The notes beneath the pieces are model-generated. The model saw only the letters and a list, made by a program, of their open reading frames with translations. It was not told the origin of the DNA and made no database searches. A stretch of DNA of 64,000 bases. Origin: a bacterium. Its GTDB lineage: Bacteria > CLD3 > SB21. This document shows, piece by piece, positions 10,939 to 20,570 of the stretch. Each line of letters begins with the position of its first letter. Position 1 is the first letter of the stretch. The stretch spans positions 92,372 to 156,371 of the forward strand of contig WBUR01000002.1 of assembly GCA_008933615.1 (NCBI GenBank). Direction: 5' to 3'. The translations under genes and the position numbers were made by a program.

Positions 10939-11541
10939 TCAATTCGGTTTCAATTCACTTAACTTAAATTTGTCGGAATGATACCAATGGTCATCCGGTT
11001 CTGATTTTCCGAAAAAAAAGTTTATAATAGCTCCAAGAGAGAATTTCTTGTTAGACGACGCTTGACTGATCGAATCTATAAGACTGCCTGATCGTTCATT
11101 GTAAACATGAATCTTCATTGATATATAAAAACTTTGATCCTTTTCCAGTAGAGGCAATTTCGAGACGGGAATACCCCTTATTAGGTTTAGACGGTTTTTT
11201 AATGAATCTAAGTTAGGGATTTGCTCCTTGATGCCTGATTGTTTTAAAGTAAACATCTCATCCCAAACATCATAATATAGAATGATCTCCGTTTCATTGC
11301 TCATGACCTGGTTCTTGTCAACACCCCGTAGTTTTGCAGGTATGACGATGTGAAGCGGTATGCCGCTCAAGAGGACAGAATGGGTCTTTGAGTTGAATAG
11401 ATCGTTGACGACAACATCGCATTTCAATTCATTCGAGTCTTGATATGGGATAATCTGTGTAATCTCAATTCCAGGTATCAAAAAGTTAAACAAAAAAACA
11501 ATGAAGATACTAAATTGACGTGTTGACGAATGGGGTATCAT
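10939..11541 (-). CDS. DUF4390-like exported protein
   Basis: This 200-residue protein has an N-terminal hydrophobic segment (about residues 10-27) that would serve as a signal or anchor. The remainder reads as an extracytoplasmic beta-rich domain, with a block LIRGIPVSKLPLLEKDQSFY and a hydrophobic C-terminal stretch ending in FFFGKS. Length, the position directly before an NtrY-like kinase and the late GIPVSKLP block fit the DUF4390 family, which co-occurs with NtrY kinases in other phyla. I make this family call from memory of the pattern and it is tentative. It may sense or modulate the signal for the kinase that follows by 3 nt. Confidence 0.5.
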   Translation of the reverse strand: MIPHSSTRQFSIFIVFLFNFLIPGIEITQIIPYQDSNELKCDVVVNDLFNSKTHSVLLSGIPLHIVIPAKLRGVDKNQVMSNETEIILYYDVWDEMFTLKQSGIKEQIPNLDSLKNRLNLIRGIPVSKLPLLEKDQSFYISMKIHVYNERSGSLIDSISQASSNKKFSLGAIINFFFGKSEPDDHWYHSDKFKLSELKPN

Positions 11542-11545
11542 AGGT

Positions 11546-12205
11546 TTATCGATGCCGGCTTACGTTTACTTTAGGACACACATTGGTAACAGGACAAGTC
11601 GAACAGATTGGTGATACGGGTTTACATTGATTTTGGCCAAATGTTACAAGCAGATCATTATAACTGAGCCAATATCTAGTTGGTAATTTTTGTCTCAATT
11701 TCAGCTCGCTTTCGTCTGGCGTTTTAGTTGTAATATATCCGAAACGATTCGAAATCCTGTGCACGTGTGTATCAACACACATGGCCGGTATTCCAAAACC
11801 GAGGATCTGCACTAAATTTGCTGTTTTTCGGCCAACACCCTTAAACTTAAGCAATTCATTAAGCTCCTTCGGAACAATCCCATCGTACTCTTTGATAAGT
11901 CTTCGGCAAATCTCCAAAATATGAGTTGATTTATTTCTATAGAAAGCTACGGGGTAAATGAGTTTTTCAAGTTGCTTTTGGCTCAGAAGCATCAAAGATT
12001 CGGGTGTGTCGGCTATTTTAAACAGCCGGATGCTGGCTTCCAGTGTTACAGCATCTTTAGTTCGTAAACTCAATATAGTGGCGATTAAAACATGAAAAGG
12101 TGAGGAAGATCCGGTCGCAATCATGCTAACAGAGGGCAATACGTTTTTCCTCATTTTTTTTTCTATTCTGTTTAAGATTGGTCCAATATTTTTATTGGTA
12201 ATCAT
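11546..12205 (-). CDS. nth: Endonuclease III (DNA glycosylase/AP lyase)
   Basis: Endonuclease III excises oxidised pyrimidines and nicks the abasic strand. The 219-residue protein has the helix-hairpin-helix FKGVGRKTANLV with the catalytic Lys, the catalytic Asp in VDTHVHRISNR, and a C-terminal 4Fe-4S cluster with the exact spacing C-x6-C-x2-C-x5-C. The hairpin reads KFKGVG where most relatives have LPGVG. It is first in a minus-strand unit with the DUF4390-like protein and the kinase; a promoter candidate lies at 12273-12303. Confidence 0.94.
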   Translation of the reverse strand: MITNKNIGPILNRIEKKMRKNVLPSVSMIATGSSSPFHVLIATILSLRTKDAVTLEASIRLFKIADTPESLMLLSQKQLEKLIYPVAFYRNKSTHILEICRRLIKEYDGIVPKELNELLKFKGVGRKTANLVQILGFGIPAMCVDTHVHRISNRFGYITTKTPDESELKLRQKLPTRYWLSYNDLLVTFGQNQCKPVSPICSTCPVTNVCPKVNVSRHR

Positions 12206-12272
12206 TTTGAAACCAGTATTGTGGATACGAAAATGGTATTGAAAAACGAATTTGAAACGATATATTGGTCAA

Positions 12273-12303
12273 TTAAAATAGAGAATTTTTTGCGATAACA
12301 CAA
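12273..12303 (-). promoter_or_regulatory. Promoter candidate for nth unit
   Basis: On the minus strand a TTG is followed after exactly 20 nt by TATTTTAA, close to the Bacteroidota-type elements TTG and TAnnTTTG. It would give a leader of about 60 nt before nth. The -7 match is partial, so this is one of the weaker members of the set. Confidence 0.4.
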
Positions 12304-12516
12304 GAAATTGATTAAACTAACTATTGTTATTGTGGGCTAAGTTTTATTATTTTACTAAAAGTTTGTATTACATTTGATCGATAAGAAACTAATATTGTAC
12401 ACTCAATTTATTGACAAGACAACAATTCAACTCCGTACGTTTTGGCAACACTTTCTTCCGATTACTCAATTAATAAGTCATTAACATAATCACCTGTGAA
12501 CTTGACTGAATATAAT

Positions 12517-14373
12517 ATGTCTTCCAAGCCTTGGATGAGATATCAAAAACATTCCAGTTTAAGAAAAAATATCTTAGCAGGTTGTTTTTTGTTATTAGGC
12601 TGGCTTATTGCAGCAACCGCAATTAACAACGCATATCTTATTGAAAGATTGGTATGGAATTCGAAAGTTGGCCCGGTTGACATAGGCGGTAGAACGATTT
12701 CAGAAGCACGTATGATGATAAATGACTATATGAAAGAATTCAAAAGCCTTGAAGTTACCTTAAAAAGCAACGAGGGAAATTACACTATAATAAACGAAGA
12801 GATTCAGCCTCAGTTTGATTTGGATGCCGTATTGCATGATGCTTATGAGATCGGCCACAAACAAAATTTTATTGATAACCAGAAAGCCCGCATTTTTTCC
12901 ATGTTAAAAACGACGACAGTTTATTTGGAAAACTGGTTTGATGAAGCGAATTTCGTATTAACTATAATTGACCGTATTCCAAAATTACGAAACAATAAAG
13001 TGCTAGACGCCTCAGTAGTTCTGAGTGGAAAAGAGTTTATCGCCATTCCTGGGCAGGAAGGATACGGTTTTAATGACGAGGCAGCGGTTGAGCAATATCA
13101 CAATATTCTTGCCGCATTAAAGCCGGAACCAATTGTTATCAATATAGCGCAAAAGTCTCCCGACATCACGCTGGACATGGCGCAATTCGCAAAACGCCGC
13201 GCAAATCAGCTTGTCCACCGCAGGTTGGTGATGATTTACAGTTACGATGGATACAACTTCGATGAATGGAAGATCGATAATTACGAGAGAAGAAACTGGA
13301 TTGAATTTCGAAAAATAGCTGAGTTTGGAAATTATTCATTATATCCGATCCTTAATTCAGATAAATTGAGAAATGATCTGAATAAACGCATCGCCCCTTA
13401 TATGTATCGGGCAAAAGAAGATATTACAATCACAAATGAAGGCGGCAAAATTCATGTCGAAGGCGTCGCAAAGGATGGGTATTATTTGGACGTTCCTAAA
13501 ACGATCATTGCCATTAATAACACGATAATAGCCAACGAACTCGACACATCGGGTCATTATGCAGTACCCCTTGTAGTTGCACATCTGTTGGGGGGGGTTG
13601 CTAATCCAAATAATGAATTCGGTGTGTCTGATGTATTAGCAACAGGCGTAACCGATTTTTTTGGATCACCTGAAAACAGAAAATTTAACATCAACCATGC
13701 GTCGCAAACGTTTCAAAATGTTGTCATTGAGCCCGGCAAGAAATTTTCTTTTTTAAAACAAATGGGTAAAGTAGACAGCACGACTGGATATGAGAAAGAG
13801 CTTGTTATTATAAATGGAGACAGCACGGAGCCGCAGTACGGCGGTGGCATGTGTCAGGTATCCAGCACGCTTTTTCGTACGGTATTCTTTTCCGGCTTAA
13901 AAATTCTGAAACGAGCAAATCATTCATTTGAAGTGAAATATTATTTACCATCCGGACTTGACGCAACTGTGGCCGATTTTGGTCCTGATCTGGTATTTGA
14001 AAATGATACTAAAAATATAGTCCTAATGCAAAATTTGGTAGATCTGAAGAGAACCAAGATGTATTTCAAATTATTTGGCAAGAACGATGGAAGAAGATTG
14101 CGTTTCGATGGGCCAATTCAGGACGGTCCTGTTGGAGAAAAAAATGAACATTATCGGGTCACATGGTACCGATATGTAGAGTTTGCAGATGGAAATGAGA
14201 AAAATGACAAGTTCATTTCAGTATACCGAAATAAAGATCTGGTAAAGAAACACCAACCGGAGAATTTACTTGAGAAAAAGGACAGCATTTTCGTTCCGGT
14301 ATCGCTGGATACCACTATTTTTAACATAAAGTCAGCGTCTCCTGTTGACTCCACTAACAACCCCCATCCCTGA
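12517..14373 (+). CDS. VanW family protein with N-terminal membrane anchor
   Basis: The protein is about 618 residues. It has one membrane helix near the N-terminus (LLLGWLIAATAI), then two repeated cell-wall-associated domains of the kind that precede VanW, and a VanW domain at about residues 385-500 with the hallmark QYGGGMCQVSST. A final 100 residues are charged. VanW proteins are extracytoplasmic and of unknown biochemistry; the name comes from vancomycin-resistance clusters, but there is no van gene here and no reason to infer resistance. A GTG at 12496 is an alternative start; neither has a clear ribosome-binding site. The 3' end overlaps mutY by 20 nt, tail to tail. Confidence 0.85.
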   Translation: MSSKPWMRYQKHSSLRKNILAGCFLLLGWLIAATAINNAYLIERLVWNSKVGPVDIGGRTISEARMMINDYMKEFKSLEVTLKSNEGNYTIINEEIQPQFDLDAVLHDAYEIGHKQNFIDNQKARIFSMLKTTTVYLENWFDEANFVLTIIDRIPKLRNNKVLDASVVLSGKEFIAIPGQEGYGFNDEAAVEQYHNILAALKPEPIVINIAQKSPDITLDMAQFAKRRANQLVHRRLVMIYSYDGYNFDEWKIDNYERRNWIEFRKIAEFGNYSLYPILNSDKLRNDLNKRIAPYMYRAKEDITITNEGGKIHVEGVAKDGYYLDVPKTIIAINNTIIANELDTSGHYAVPLVVAHLLGGVANPNNEFGVSDVLATGVTDFFGSPENRKFNINHASQTFQNVVIEPGKKFSFLKQMGKVDSTTGYEKELVIINGDSTEPQYGGGMCQVSSTLFRTVFFSGLKILKRANHSFEVKYYLPSGLDATVADFGPDLVFENDTKNIVLMQNLVDLKRTKMYFKLFGKNDGRRLRFDGPIQDGPVGEKNEHYRVTWYRYVEFADGNEKNDKFISVYRNKDLVKKHQPENLLEKKDSIFVPVSLDTTIFNIKSASPVDSTNNPHP

Positions 14374-15439
14374 TTTTCATTGCGACCTGCTTGTGTACTT
14401 TTGAAAACGCATGCATTTCGAGTTCGTCTATTTTAACCCACTTTGCAGTCGATTTATTCAATCTTCCACTTAAGTATGAACAACAAAAAAAATGAATTGT
14501 AACGCTATAGTGAGAATAATGGTGTTTGATTGAAATAAAAGGTTTGATTATTTTAGCGCTAATCCCCACTTTACTTTTTAATTCTCTAACACATGCGGCA
14601 TCCAGGGATTCATTTCTTTCCTTCTTGCCACCTGGAAATTCCCAGAGACCTCCCAATATAACATTCTCAGGACGTTTAGAAATCAAAACAGTATTTCTAT
14701 TCCTTACGATTCCAGCGGCGATATGGACATGGGCGTTCCTTATCTTTTTTGTCTTTTTTGGAAGAATTTCGGGATTCGGCATTTCATTATAGGCTCGACA
14801 GAACTTTTGGCAGCAACAGATATTACATTTTGGTCTAACTGATTTACATACCGAAGCGCCCATGTCCATCAAGGCTTGTGAGAATGCTGATGCTTTATTC
14901 GCCGGTATCAGATTAACAACAGTCTTTTCAATCGTTCTTTTTGTCGCAATCCGGGTTATATCCGATTCAATCTTAAAAAGGCGTGACATGAGTCGAATGA
15001 CATTTCCATCAATTGCCGGATAGGGAAGGTTGTATGCAATGCTCAATACTGATCCGCACGTATAGGGCCCGAAACCAGGGAGTGTTGCTAATATTTCATA
15101 CTTGCTTGGAATCTTACTTTTATGTCTCTCTGCTATAATTTTTGCCGCTTCAAGCAAATAGCGCGCTCTTCGATAATATCCCATCCCTTCCCACATTTTC
15201 AGGACGTCGTCAAGGTTAGACGAGGCCAACACGTTGATCGATGGAAACTTATCTAAGAAGCGATAATAATATGGAATCACTTGTTCAACGCGTGTTTGTT
15301 GAAGCATAATTTCAGAAATCCAAATCTTGTACGGATCATGGGTTTTTCGCCATGGCAGATCGCGTTTGTTATGTTTGTACCAGCTTAGAATAGATTGAAC
15401 TAAACGCTTCTTAAGTCTCTTTTTCTGATCGGCAGTCAA
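14354..15439 (-). CDS. mutY: A/G-specific adenine DNA glycosylase
   Basis: MutY removes adenine mispaired with 8-oxoguanine. The 361-residue protein has the SEIMLQQTRV motif with the catalytic Glu, MWEGMGYYRRAR, the helix-hairpin-helix LPGFGPYT, the catalytic Asp in AIDGNV, and a 4Fe-4S cluster C-x6-C-x2-C-x5-C. A C-terminal NUDIX-like domain (about 230-355) with GLWEFPGGK recognises 8-oxoguanine. The only usable start in frame is TTG at 15439, with a weak ribosome-binding site. Together with nth and dcd it forms a loose group of genome-hygiene genes, although each has its own strand or promoter. Confidence 0.94.
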   Translation of the reverse strand: MTADQKKRLKKRLVQSILSWYKHNKRDLPWRKTHDPYKIWISEIMLQQTRVEQVIPYYYRFLDKFPSINVLASSNLDDVLKMWEGMGYYRRARYLLEAAKIIAERHKSKIPSKYEILATLPGFGPYTCGSVLSIAYNLPYPAIDGNVIRLMSRLFKIESDITRIATKRTIEKTVVNLIPANKASAFSQALMDMGASVCKSVRPKCNICCCQKFCRAYNEMPNPEILPKKTKKIRNAHVHIAAGIVRNRNTVLISKRPENVILGGLWEFPGGKKERNESLDAACVRELKSKVGISAKIIKPFISIKHHYSHYSVTIHFFCCSYLSGRLNKSTAKWVKIDELEMHAFSKVHKQVAMKIRDGGC

Positions 15440-15488
15440 CTTTTGTAATTTAATTTGACGTGACTGAAATAATCCGCAAACAATAATA

Positions 15489-15519
15489 TTGATATTGGAG
15501 CGGTATTTATCTATATTTT
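15489..15519 (+). promoter_or_regulatory. Promoter candidate for dcd unit
   Basis: TTG at 15489-15491, a 20-nt spacer and TATATTTT at 15512-15519 match the Bacteroidota-type promoter except for the last base. The dcd start lies about 60 nt downstream. Confidence 0.6.
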
Positions 15520-15581
15520 TTAATTGCCTAATCTAACAAAAATAATATAAAACACAAAATCACAAGGCAGAATAAAATTAA

Positions 15582-16139
15582 ATGATTCTTACTGACCGAC
15601 AGATTTTAGCTGAAATTGACGCTAAAACAATCGTTATTGAACCCTATCGTAGAGAATGCCTCGGGACGAATAGTTACGATGTCCATCTAGCTAAATATTT
15701 AGCAGTCTATAAAGACGACATAATTGACAGCCGAAAGGATAATCCCATTTCGCATCTTGAAATACCGCCTGAAGGTTTTTTGCTTTTGCCAACAAAACTC
15801 TATCTAGGTGTCACAGAAGAATACACTGAGACGCTGAAACACGTCCCTTTTCTTGAAGGCAAATCGAGTATTGGTCGGCTCGGTATTGACATTCATGCAA
15901 CAGCAGGCAAAGGTGACGTTGGGTATTGTAACACGTGGACACTTGAAATTTCTGTGAAGCAGCCTGTAATGGTATATGCCGGGATGCCGATAGGGCAGCT
16001 CATATATTTTGAAGTATCCGGAATTACAGAAATCCCGTATAATAAGAAAAGTTCGGCTAAGTATTCAGAGCGAACTGTTAAGCCAGTAGGCTCAAAAATG
16101 TTTATGAATTATGACTCAGAAAAAATGAGATGGAAATAG
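15582..16139 (+). CDS. dcd: dCTP deaminase
   Basis: This enzyme deaminates dCTP to dUTP, feeding thymidylate synthesis. The 185-residue chain has the family motifs LGTNSYDVHL, EGKSSIGRLGI and the strand TLEISV carrying the catalytic Glu, then GMPIGQLIYF. A bifunctional DCD-DUT enzyme, which would release dUMP directly, cannot be excluded from sequence alone. It is the first gene of a four-gene plus-strand run with two signalling proteins and tyrS; the next start is 32 nt away. Confidence 0.92.
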   Translation: MILTDRQILAEIDAKTIVIEPYRRECLGTNSYDVHLAKYLAVYKDDIIDSRKDNPISHLEIPPEGFLLLPTKLYLGVTEEYTETLKHVPFLEGKSSIGRLGIDIHATAGKGDVGYCNTWTLEISVKQPVMVYAGMPIGQLIYFEVSGITEIPYNKKSSAKYSERTVKPVGSKMFMNYDSEKMRWK

Positions 16140-16171
16140 TCGCGTACCCTGCCTAATCTATACCACTTGTT

Positions 16172-18205
16172 ATGAACAACCCGCAAAATATAATTGAAAA
16201 CATCATATATTTTGAAAGACGCTTCTACGAAATCAATCCGGATGGAAGATTTTTGGAATCATTAGTTGAATTTTGCTATTCATTCAAACCTCTTCTACCG
16301 TCCCGTTATTCTATAGCCGTGACGGACACCGATGTGTTTGTTACATCCCTCATCGGTCAAAGTTTAAAATTACCTGTCATCGAGAAACGGAAAATTGATG
16401 AATATTTCAAGATTAATCAGGCCATCACGAATAATGAAGTTTTCACACAACAGTCAAATTCATTAGGGTTTGAACTCATTCAAACTACAGTGCCTGTACA
16501 CGGTATAGACGGCGGTGTCATTGGAACTTTTAATATATTTTACCAACCGGACGACATTCAAAAAGACGCTGACTACAGAAACGAACTTGTGCGCGCGATT
16601 GGCATTGGTATGGAGACCGGTGTCATTTGCCGTTATCTAGCTGAAAAAATAAATCAATTGTTATCAGCCGACCATGTATTGATCACGGAATATGACACTA
16701 TCGAAGAGTGCTTTTTTTCTGCATCTGAATTCACTTTTGACAACACGACGCTCGTTTCTGAAGATTTTGAACGAGAAAAACTCACATACGGTCATTCTAT
16801 TTATAAAAACATCAAGAATACGGTTCAGTCCTACGTTTACAGTTCAGCTAAATTACCTGACATTCAGAACTCTCCCTTCAGAAACAATACCAGGCAAACG
16901 TTTGTTGTGACCCCGATCATATCTAAAGACCAGATTATCGGAACATTAAATGTCGGATTTACACACAATACTGAGTTAAATAAATCAATGATTTATTTGA
17001 TTGAAGAGCTTGCATGGTACTTATCTATTTGTATGGCCAGGGACAATAATCTTAAAAGTCTTGATCAGATTTCAAAACAACTATCTGTAATTGAAAAAGA
17101 GCTCCACACATTTCAGGATACTAATTCAGTGCGAGATCTTAGAAGAGAATTCTTGTCAGACACCCGGGACCAGCTAATCCAGATTATTACAAATGTTGGT
17201 ATTCTCTGTGATATCGAGAATCAACAATCAGACGCGGCATTGTCACATATTGTAGATCATCTGGATAAAATGACCTACGCGGTAAATCAGCTCCAGAGCC
17301 ATGATTTTGTTCTTGATCATTCCAGTCACGTTGCAGTTGACATTAAATCCATAATAGATGAGGCGCTCTTCGGAATGGAAGAAAAGGCCGCTATGAATAA
17401 AATGCCCGTTAAAAATGTACTTTTTTCCAACCGCATTACTTCATGTGGAATCACTGAACTGAACCGAAATGAATTTGACCGGATATTGAACAACGTATTG
17501 TTTGTGTTAATTAATAAATCACAGCTGAACAGTACAATTTATTTTGACAGCCGCGAGAGCGAAAACCGAACGCACATAATGGTGCGAAACTTCCAAGGCG
17601 ATTTATCCGCAGTCCGGCATCCTGAAGACACACAAAAACATCAAAAAAGATCAGAGCTCGTATTTAGAACAACAAAAATGCTTTTGAGTTTGAATGATAT
17701 CGAATTCCGATTTGACGTGTTTGCTGATTTTAAGTTTATCTGTGAATTCATTTTCAAGCGGACGGATTCAGCTCGCTTTTTACGAACTGAAGTAGAATTG
17801 CAGAATGACATTAAAGTTGAAAACGAGTCTTTTAATATCCTTGTAGTCGATGATGACGATGCGTTGAGCGAACTTATGGTGGATATACTCGAATCACGAA
17901 ATTTTCAGGTTTCCTGTTGTCACGATGCAACGTCGGCAATTGAAGAATTCAAGAAACATAAATTCGATTTGGTTATTACAGATTTAAGTTTGCCGAAGAT
18001 TAGCGGGTTAGAACTCGCTTCCAGAGTAAAAGATATGTGCCCCGCAGTGCCTGTTATTATGGTCACAGGGTGGACTTCAGAAGTAGAACAGATAAAAGAA
18101 AAGAATCTTAATATTGATTTTATTTTATCAAAGCCCTTCAATTTGATTGATCTAATGGGCATGGTCGAGGGAGCATTAAAACTGCTCAAACCAATAGAGG
18201 TCTAA
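16172..18205 (+). CDS. GAF / degenerate histidine kinase / receiver protein
   Basis: The protein is 677 residues and cytosolic. An N-terminal sensor-like region (1-130) is followed by a GAF-like domain (about 140-290), a linker, and a stretch that aligns with a HisKA helix at 322-385. There the motif normally written FLAxxSHELRxPL reads FLSDTRDQL, so the phospho-accepting His is replaced by Asp333. A weak ATPase-like region follows (N-box-like NNVLFVLINK) without the DxGxG box. The C-terminal receiver (554-677) is intact, with the acidic DDDD cluster, Asp604 and Lys654. It probably receives phosphate rather than making it. The stop overlaps the next start by 1 nt (TAATG). Confidence 0.8.
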   Translation: MNNPQNIIENIIYFERRFYEINPDGRFLESLVEFCYSFKPLLPSRYSIAVTDTDVFVTSLIGQSLKLPVIEKRKIDEYFKINQAITNNEVFTQQSNSLGFELIQTTVPVHGIDGGVIGTFNIFYQPDDIQKDADYRNELVRAIGIGMETGVICRYLAEKINQLLSADHVLITEYDTIEECFFSASEFTFDNTTLVSEDFEREKLTYGHSIYKNIKNTVQSYVYSSAKLPDIQNSPFRNNTRQTFVVTPIISKDQIIGTLNVGFTHNTELNKSMIYLIEELAWYLSICMARDNNLKSLDQISKQLSVIEKELHTFQDTNSVRDLRREFLSDTRDQLIQIITNVGILCDIENQQSDAALSHIVDHLDKMTYAVNQLQSHDFVLDHSSHVAVDIKSIIDEALFGMEEKAAMNKMPVKNVLFSNRITSCGITELNRNEFDRILNNVLFVLINKSQLNSTIYFDSRESENRTHIMVRNFQGDLSAVRHPEDTQKHQKRSELVFRTTKMLLSLNDIEFRFDVFADFKFICEFIFKRTDSARFLRTEVELQNDIKVENESFNILVVDDDDALSELMVDILESRNFQVSCCHDATSAIEEFKKHKFDLVITDLSLPKISGLELASRVKDMCPAVPVIMVTGWTSEVEQIKEKNLNIDFILSKPFNLIDLMGMVEGALKLLKPIEV

Positions 18206-19353
18206 TGAAAAACATTCAACCATTGCTCATTGTTGATGATGAAATACGCGTTTTAGACGTGCTCGTTAAGACATTTGAATCAGATTATAAAACACTTTCT
18301 GCGAATAATGGATTTGAGGCACTGGAAATATTAAAACAATCGCCGGTAAAGGTCATAATTACCGATGAGCGTATGCCAAAAATGAACGGCATGGCGTTTT
18401 TAAGACAGGCTAGGCTTATTCTTCCTAACACAGTCAATATCATCCTTACGGCATATACAGATCTGTCCGTTGCCATAGACGCTATTAATAGCGGTATTGT
18501 TTACCGATACCTCGTAAAACCATGGGATACGGATGAATTACGAATTACTATAAGACAGGCTTTTGAACGATTCGATTTGCTGAATGATAATAAAAATCTG
18601 ACGGAAGAATTACTGAGGAAAAATCACGAACTAGAGCAGAATATACGCGAATTAAAAGAAACTCAGGATAAACTCTTGCGGACCGAAAAGCTGGCAGTTG
18701 TCGGTCAATTAACGGCGAGCATAGGCCATGAATTACGCAACCCGCTTTCACGGATCAAAACTGCAGCCGCTTTGATGAAAAATGAAATTAAGGACGGAAA
18801 TAAAGAAACCGCTGAACTGCTGAAGATAGTTGACAATGAAGTAATGGTATCCACGAAGATCATAAACGATTTACTTGATTTTTCTAGGGAACGGAAACCA
18901 AGTTTAAAACCCTGCGACCTTAATGAAATCGTAACCGGGACGCTAAATCGACTCAGATTCCCGGATTACATACATGTTGAACAACAATTGGATGAAACCA
19001 TTCCAGAGCTGTATCTTGATGATGGCCAGATTCAGCAGATATTAGTTAATTTGATTTTAAATTCAATACAATCCATTGACGATTCCGGTAAAATATATAT
19101 TAAAACCATCCTGAATAAGGAATTTGTTGATCTAACAATCAAAGATACCGGTTGCGGCATCCCCCAAAGTGACCTTGATAAGATGTTTGAGCCTTTGTTT
19201 ACCACAAAACCTAAAGGAATCGGTCTTGGTATGTCCATCGTAAAAATGTTACTCGAAAGCCATGGGGGTACTATTCAAGTTCAAAGCCGAGAAAATATCG
19301 GGACTACCATCACGATAAAACTACCACTCAAACCTAATCTATTGGAGAAATGA
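18205..19353 (+). CDS. Receiver-histidine kinase hybrid
   Basis: This is a 382-residue soluble signalling protein. A receiver domain (about 5-122) has phospho-accepting Asp54 and the conserved Lys105 in YLVKPW. It is followed by a coiled-coil segment (about 125-162), a HisKA domain with His175 in [12 protein letters not shown], and a HATPase domain with [16 protein letters not shown] and [10 protein letters not shown]. The receiver-first arrangement resembles kinases whose activity is gated by another kinase. It is translationally coupled to the degenerate kinase-receiver protein before it, which argues that they act in one relay. It overlaps tyrS by 4 nt. Confidence 0.92.
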   Translation: MKNIQPLLIVDDEIRVLDVLVKTFESDYKTLSANNGFEALEILKQSPVKVIITDERMPKMNGMAFLRQARLILPNTVNIILTAYTDLSVAIDAINSGIVYRYLVKPWDTDELRITIRQAFERFDLLNDNKNLTEELLRKNHELEQNIRELKETQDKLLRTEKLAVVGQLTASIGHELRNPLSRIKTAAALMKNEIKDGNKETAELLKIVDNEVMVSTKIINDLLDFSRERKPSLKPCDLNEIVTGTLNRLRFPDYIHVEQQLDETIPELYLDDGQIQQILVNLILNSIQSIDDSGKIYIKTILNKEFVDLTIKDTGCGIPQSDLDKMFEPLFTTKPKGIGLGMSIVKMLLESHGGTIQVQSRENIGTTITIKLPLKPNLLEK

Positions 19354-20567
19354 TGCAGCATTCTATCGATGAACAACTTCTCATAATTCGACGCGGAATA
19401 GTTGATATCATACCAGAAGATGAACTTATTAGGAAGCTGGAGCGGGCAATAAAAGAGAATAAGCCACTCAAAATTAAATTGGGTTGTGACCCGTCGCGGC
19501 CGGATTTGCACATTGGCCACTCAGTCGTTCTTCGGAAATTAAGACAATTCCAGGATATTGGACATGAAGCAATATTGGTGATCGGAGACTTTACAGGTAT
19601 GATAGGGGATCCGACTGGCAAGAACAAAACCCGCCCTTCTTTGTCACTAGAAGAAACTCGGCATAATGGCAAAAGTTATTTTGAACAAGCTTCTAAGATT
19701 CTGGATCCTGTAAAAACTAGAATTGTTTATAATTCAGAATGGCTGGCTCCGATGGCCTTTGCAGACGTAGTGAAGATGGCAAGTATGTATACCGTTGCCC
19801 GAATGCTAGAGCGTGATGATTTTCAGAACCGCTATAGAAATAATGAACCAATCAGCGTACATGAATTTTTGTACCCCCTCGCTCAGGCGATGGATTCAGT
19901 TGCACTTGCATCTGACGTGGAGTTGGGGGGGACTGACCAACGATTTAATTTGCTGGTTGGAAGAGACATACAAAAAGAATACGGCCAAGAACCACAGGTC
20001 ATCATTACTATGCCCTTACTCGAAGGAACCGATGGGGTTCAAAAAATGAGTAAATCACTTAACAACTATGTCGGTATTGACGATGTCCCGAAAGAAATGT
20101 TCGGAAGAATCATGTCTATACCGGACTCATTAATCTATAAATACTTTGAGTTAACGACAAACGTTTCCATTTTGGAATTAGAATCAATAAAAAGGGATCT
20201 AGAAAACAAATCTGTGAACCCCTCGCTTCTAAAACGAAAATTGGCAATGGAAATTATTGCACTGTATCATGATAAATCATCTGCCGAAAAAGCTGAAGAG
20301 GAATTTGATCTTATATTCAAAAAGAAAGATATTCCGGAAGATATTCCGATTTTTAACGTGTCGATAAATGAAATGACAATTGTAAAGTTGCTAACAGAAA
20401 CGAAACTGGTTGATTCTGGAAATGAGGCCCGAAGACAGATACTACAAGGCGCAGTCAGTCTTAACGGCCAAAAAATCATGGATGACAAACTAAATGTGAA
20501 ACTGGATGGCGATCTGATTCTAAAGGTAGGTAAAAGAAAATTTCTAAAAATTGTCCGTACAAAATAA
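19350..20567 (+). CDS. tyrS: Tyrosyl-tRNA synthetase
   Basis: The enzyme charges tRNA-Tyr. The 405-residue class I synthetase has [12 protein letters not shown] (HIGH box), the tyrosine-binding block [11 protein letters not shown], the KMSKS loop in [10 protein letters not shown], and a C-terminal S4 RNA-binding domain (about 345-400). The length fits the TyrZ-like subgroup. Two adjacent ATG codons (19350 and 19353) are possible; the first overlaps the kinase stop. It is the last gene of the unit and converges with pssA after 3 nt. Confidence 0.96.
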   Translation: MMQHSIDEQLLIIRRGIVDIIPEDELIRKLERAIKENKPLKIKLGCDPSRPDLHIGHSVVLRKLRQFQDIGHEAILVIGDFTGMIGDPTGKNKTRPSLSLEETRHNGKSYFEQASKILDPVKTRIVYNSEWLAPMAFADVVKMASMYTVARMLERDDFQNRYRNNEPISVHEFLYPLAQAMDSVALASDVELGGTDQRFNLLVGRDIQKEYGQEPQVIITMPLLEGTDGVQKMSKSLNNYVGIDDVPKEMFGRIMSIPDSLIYKYFELTTNVSILELESIKRDLENKSVNPSLLKRKLAMEIIALYHDKSSAEKAEEEFDLIFKKKDIPEDIPIFNVSINEMTIVKLLTETKLVDSGNEARRQILQGAVSLNGQKIMDDKLNVKLDGDLILKVGKRKFLKIVRTK

Positions 20568-20570
20568 ACG

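Noticed and set aside
12411-12440. TTGACA -35-like box upstream of the VanW-family gene
   Set aside because: No TATAAT or TAnnTTTG lies at a usable distance. A perfect TACATTTG at 12369-12376 also lacks a TTG at 20 nt, so no promoter is called for this gene.
12517-14373. Vancomycin resistance from the VanW-family name
   Set aside because: VanW proteins are widespread and not sufficient for resistance; no vanHAX-type genes are in the window.
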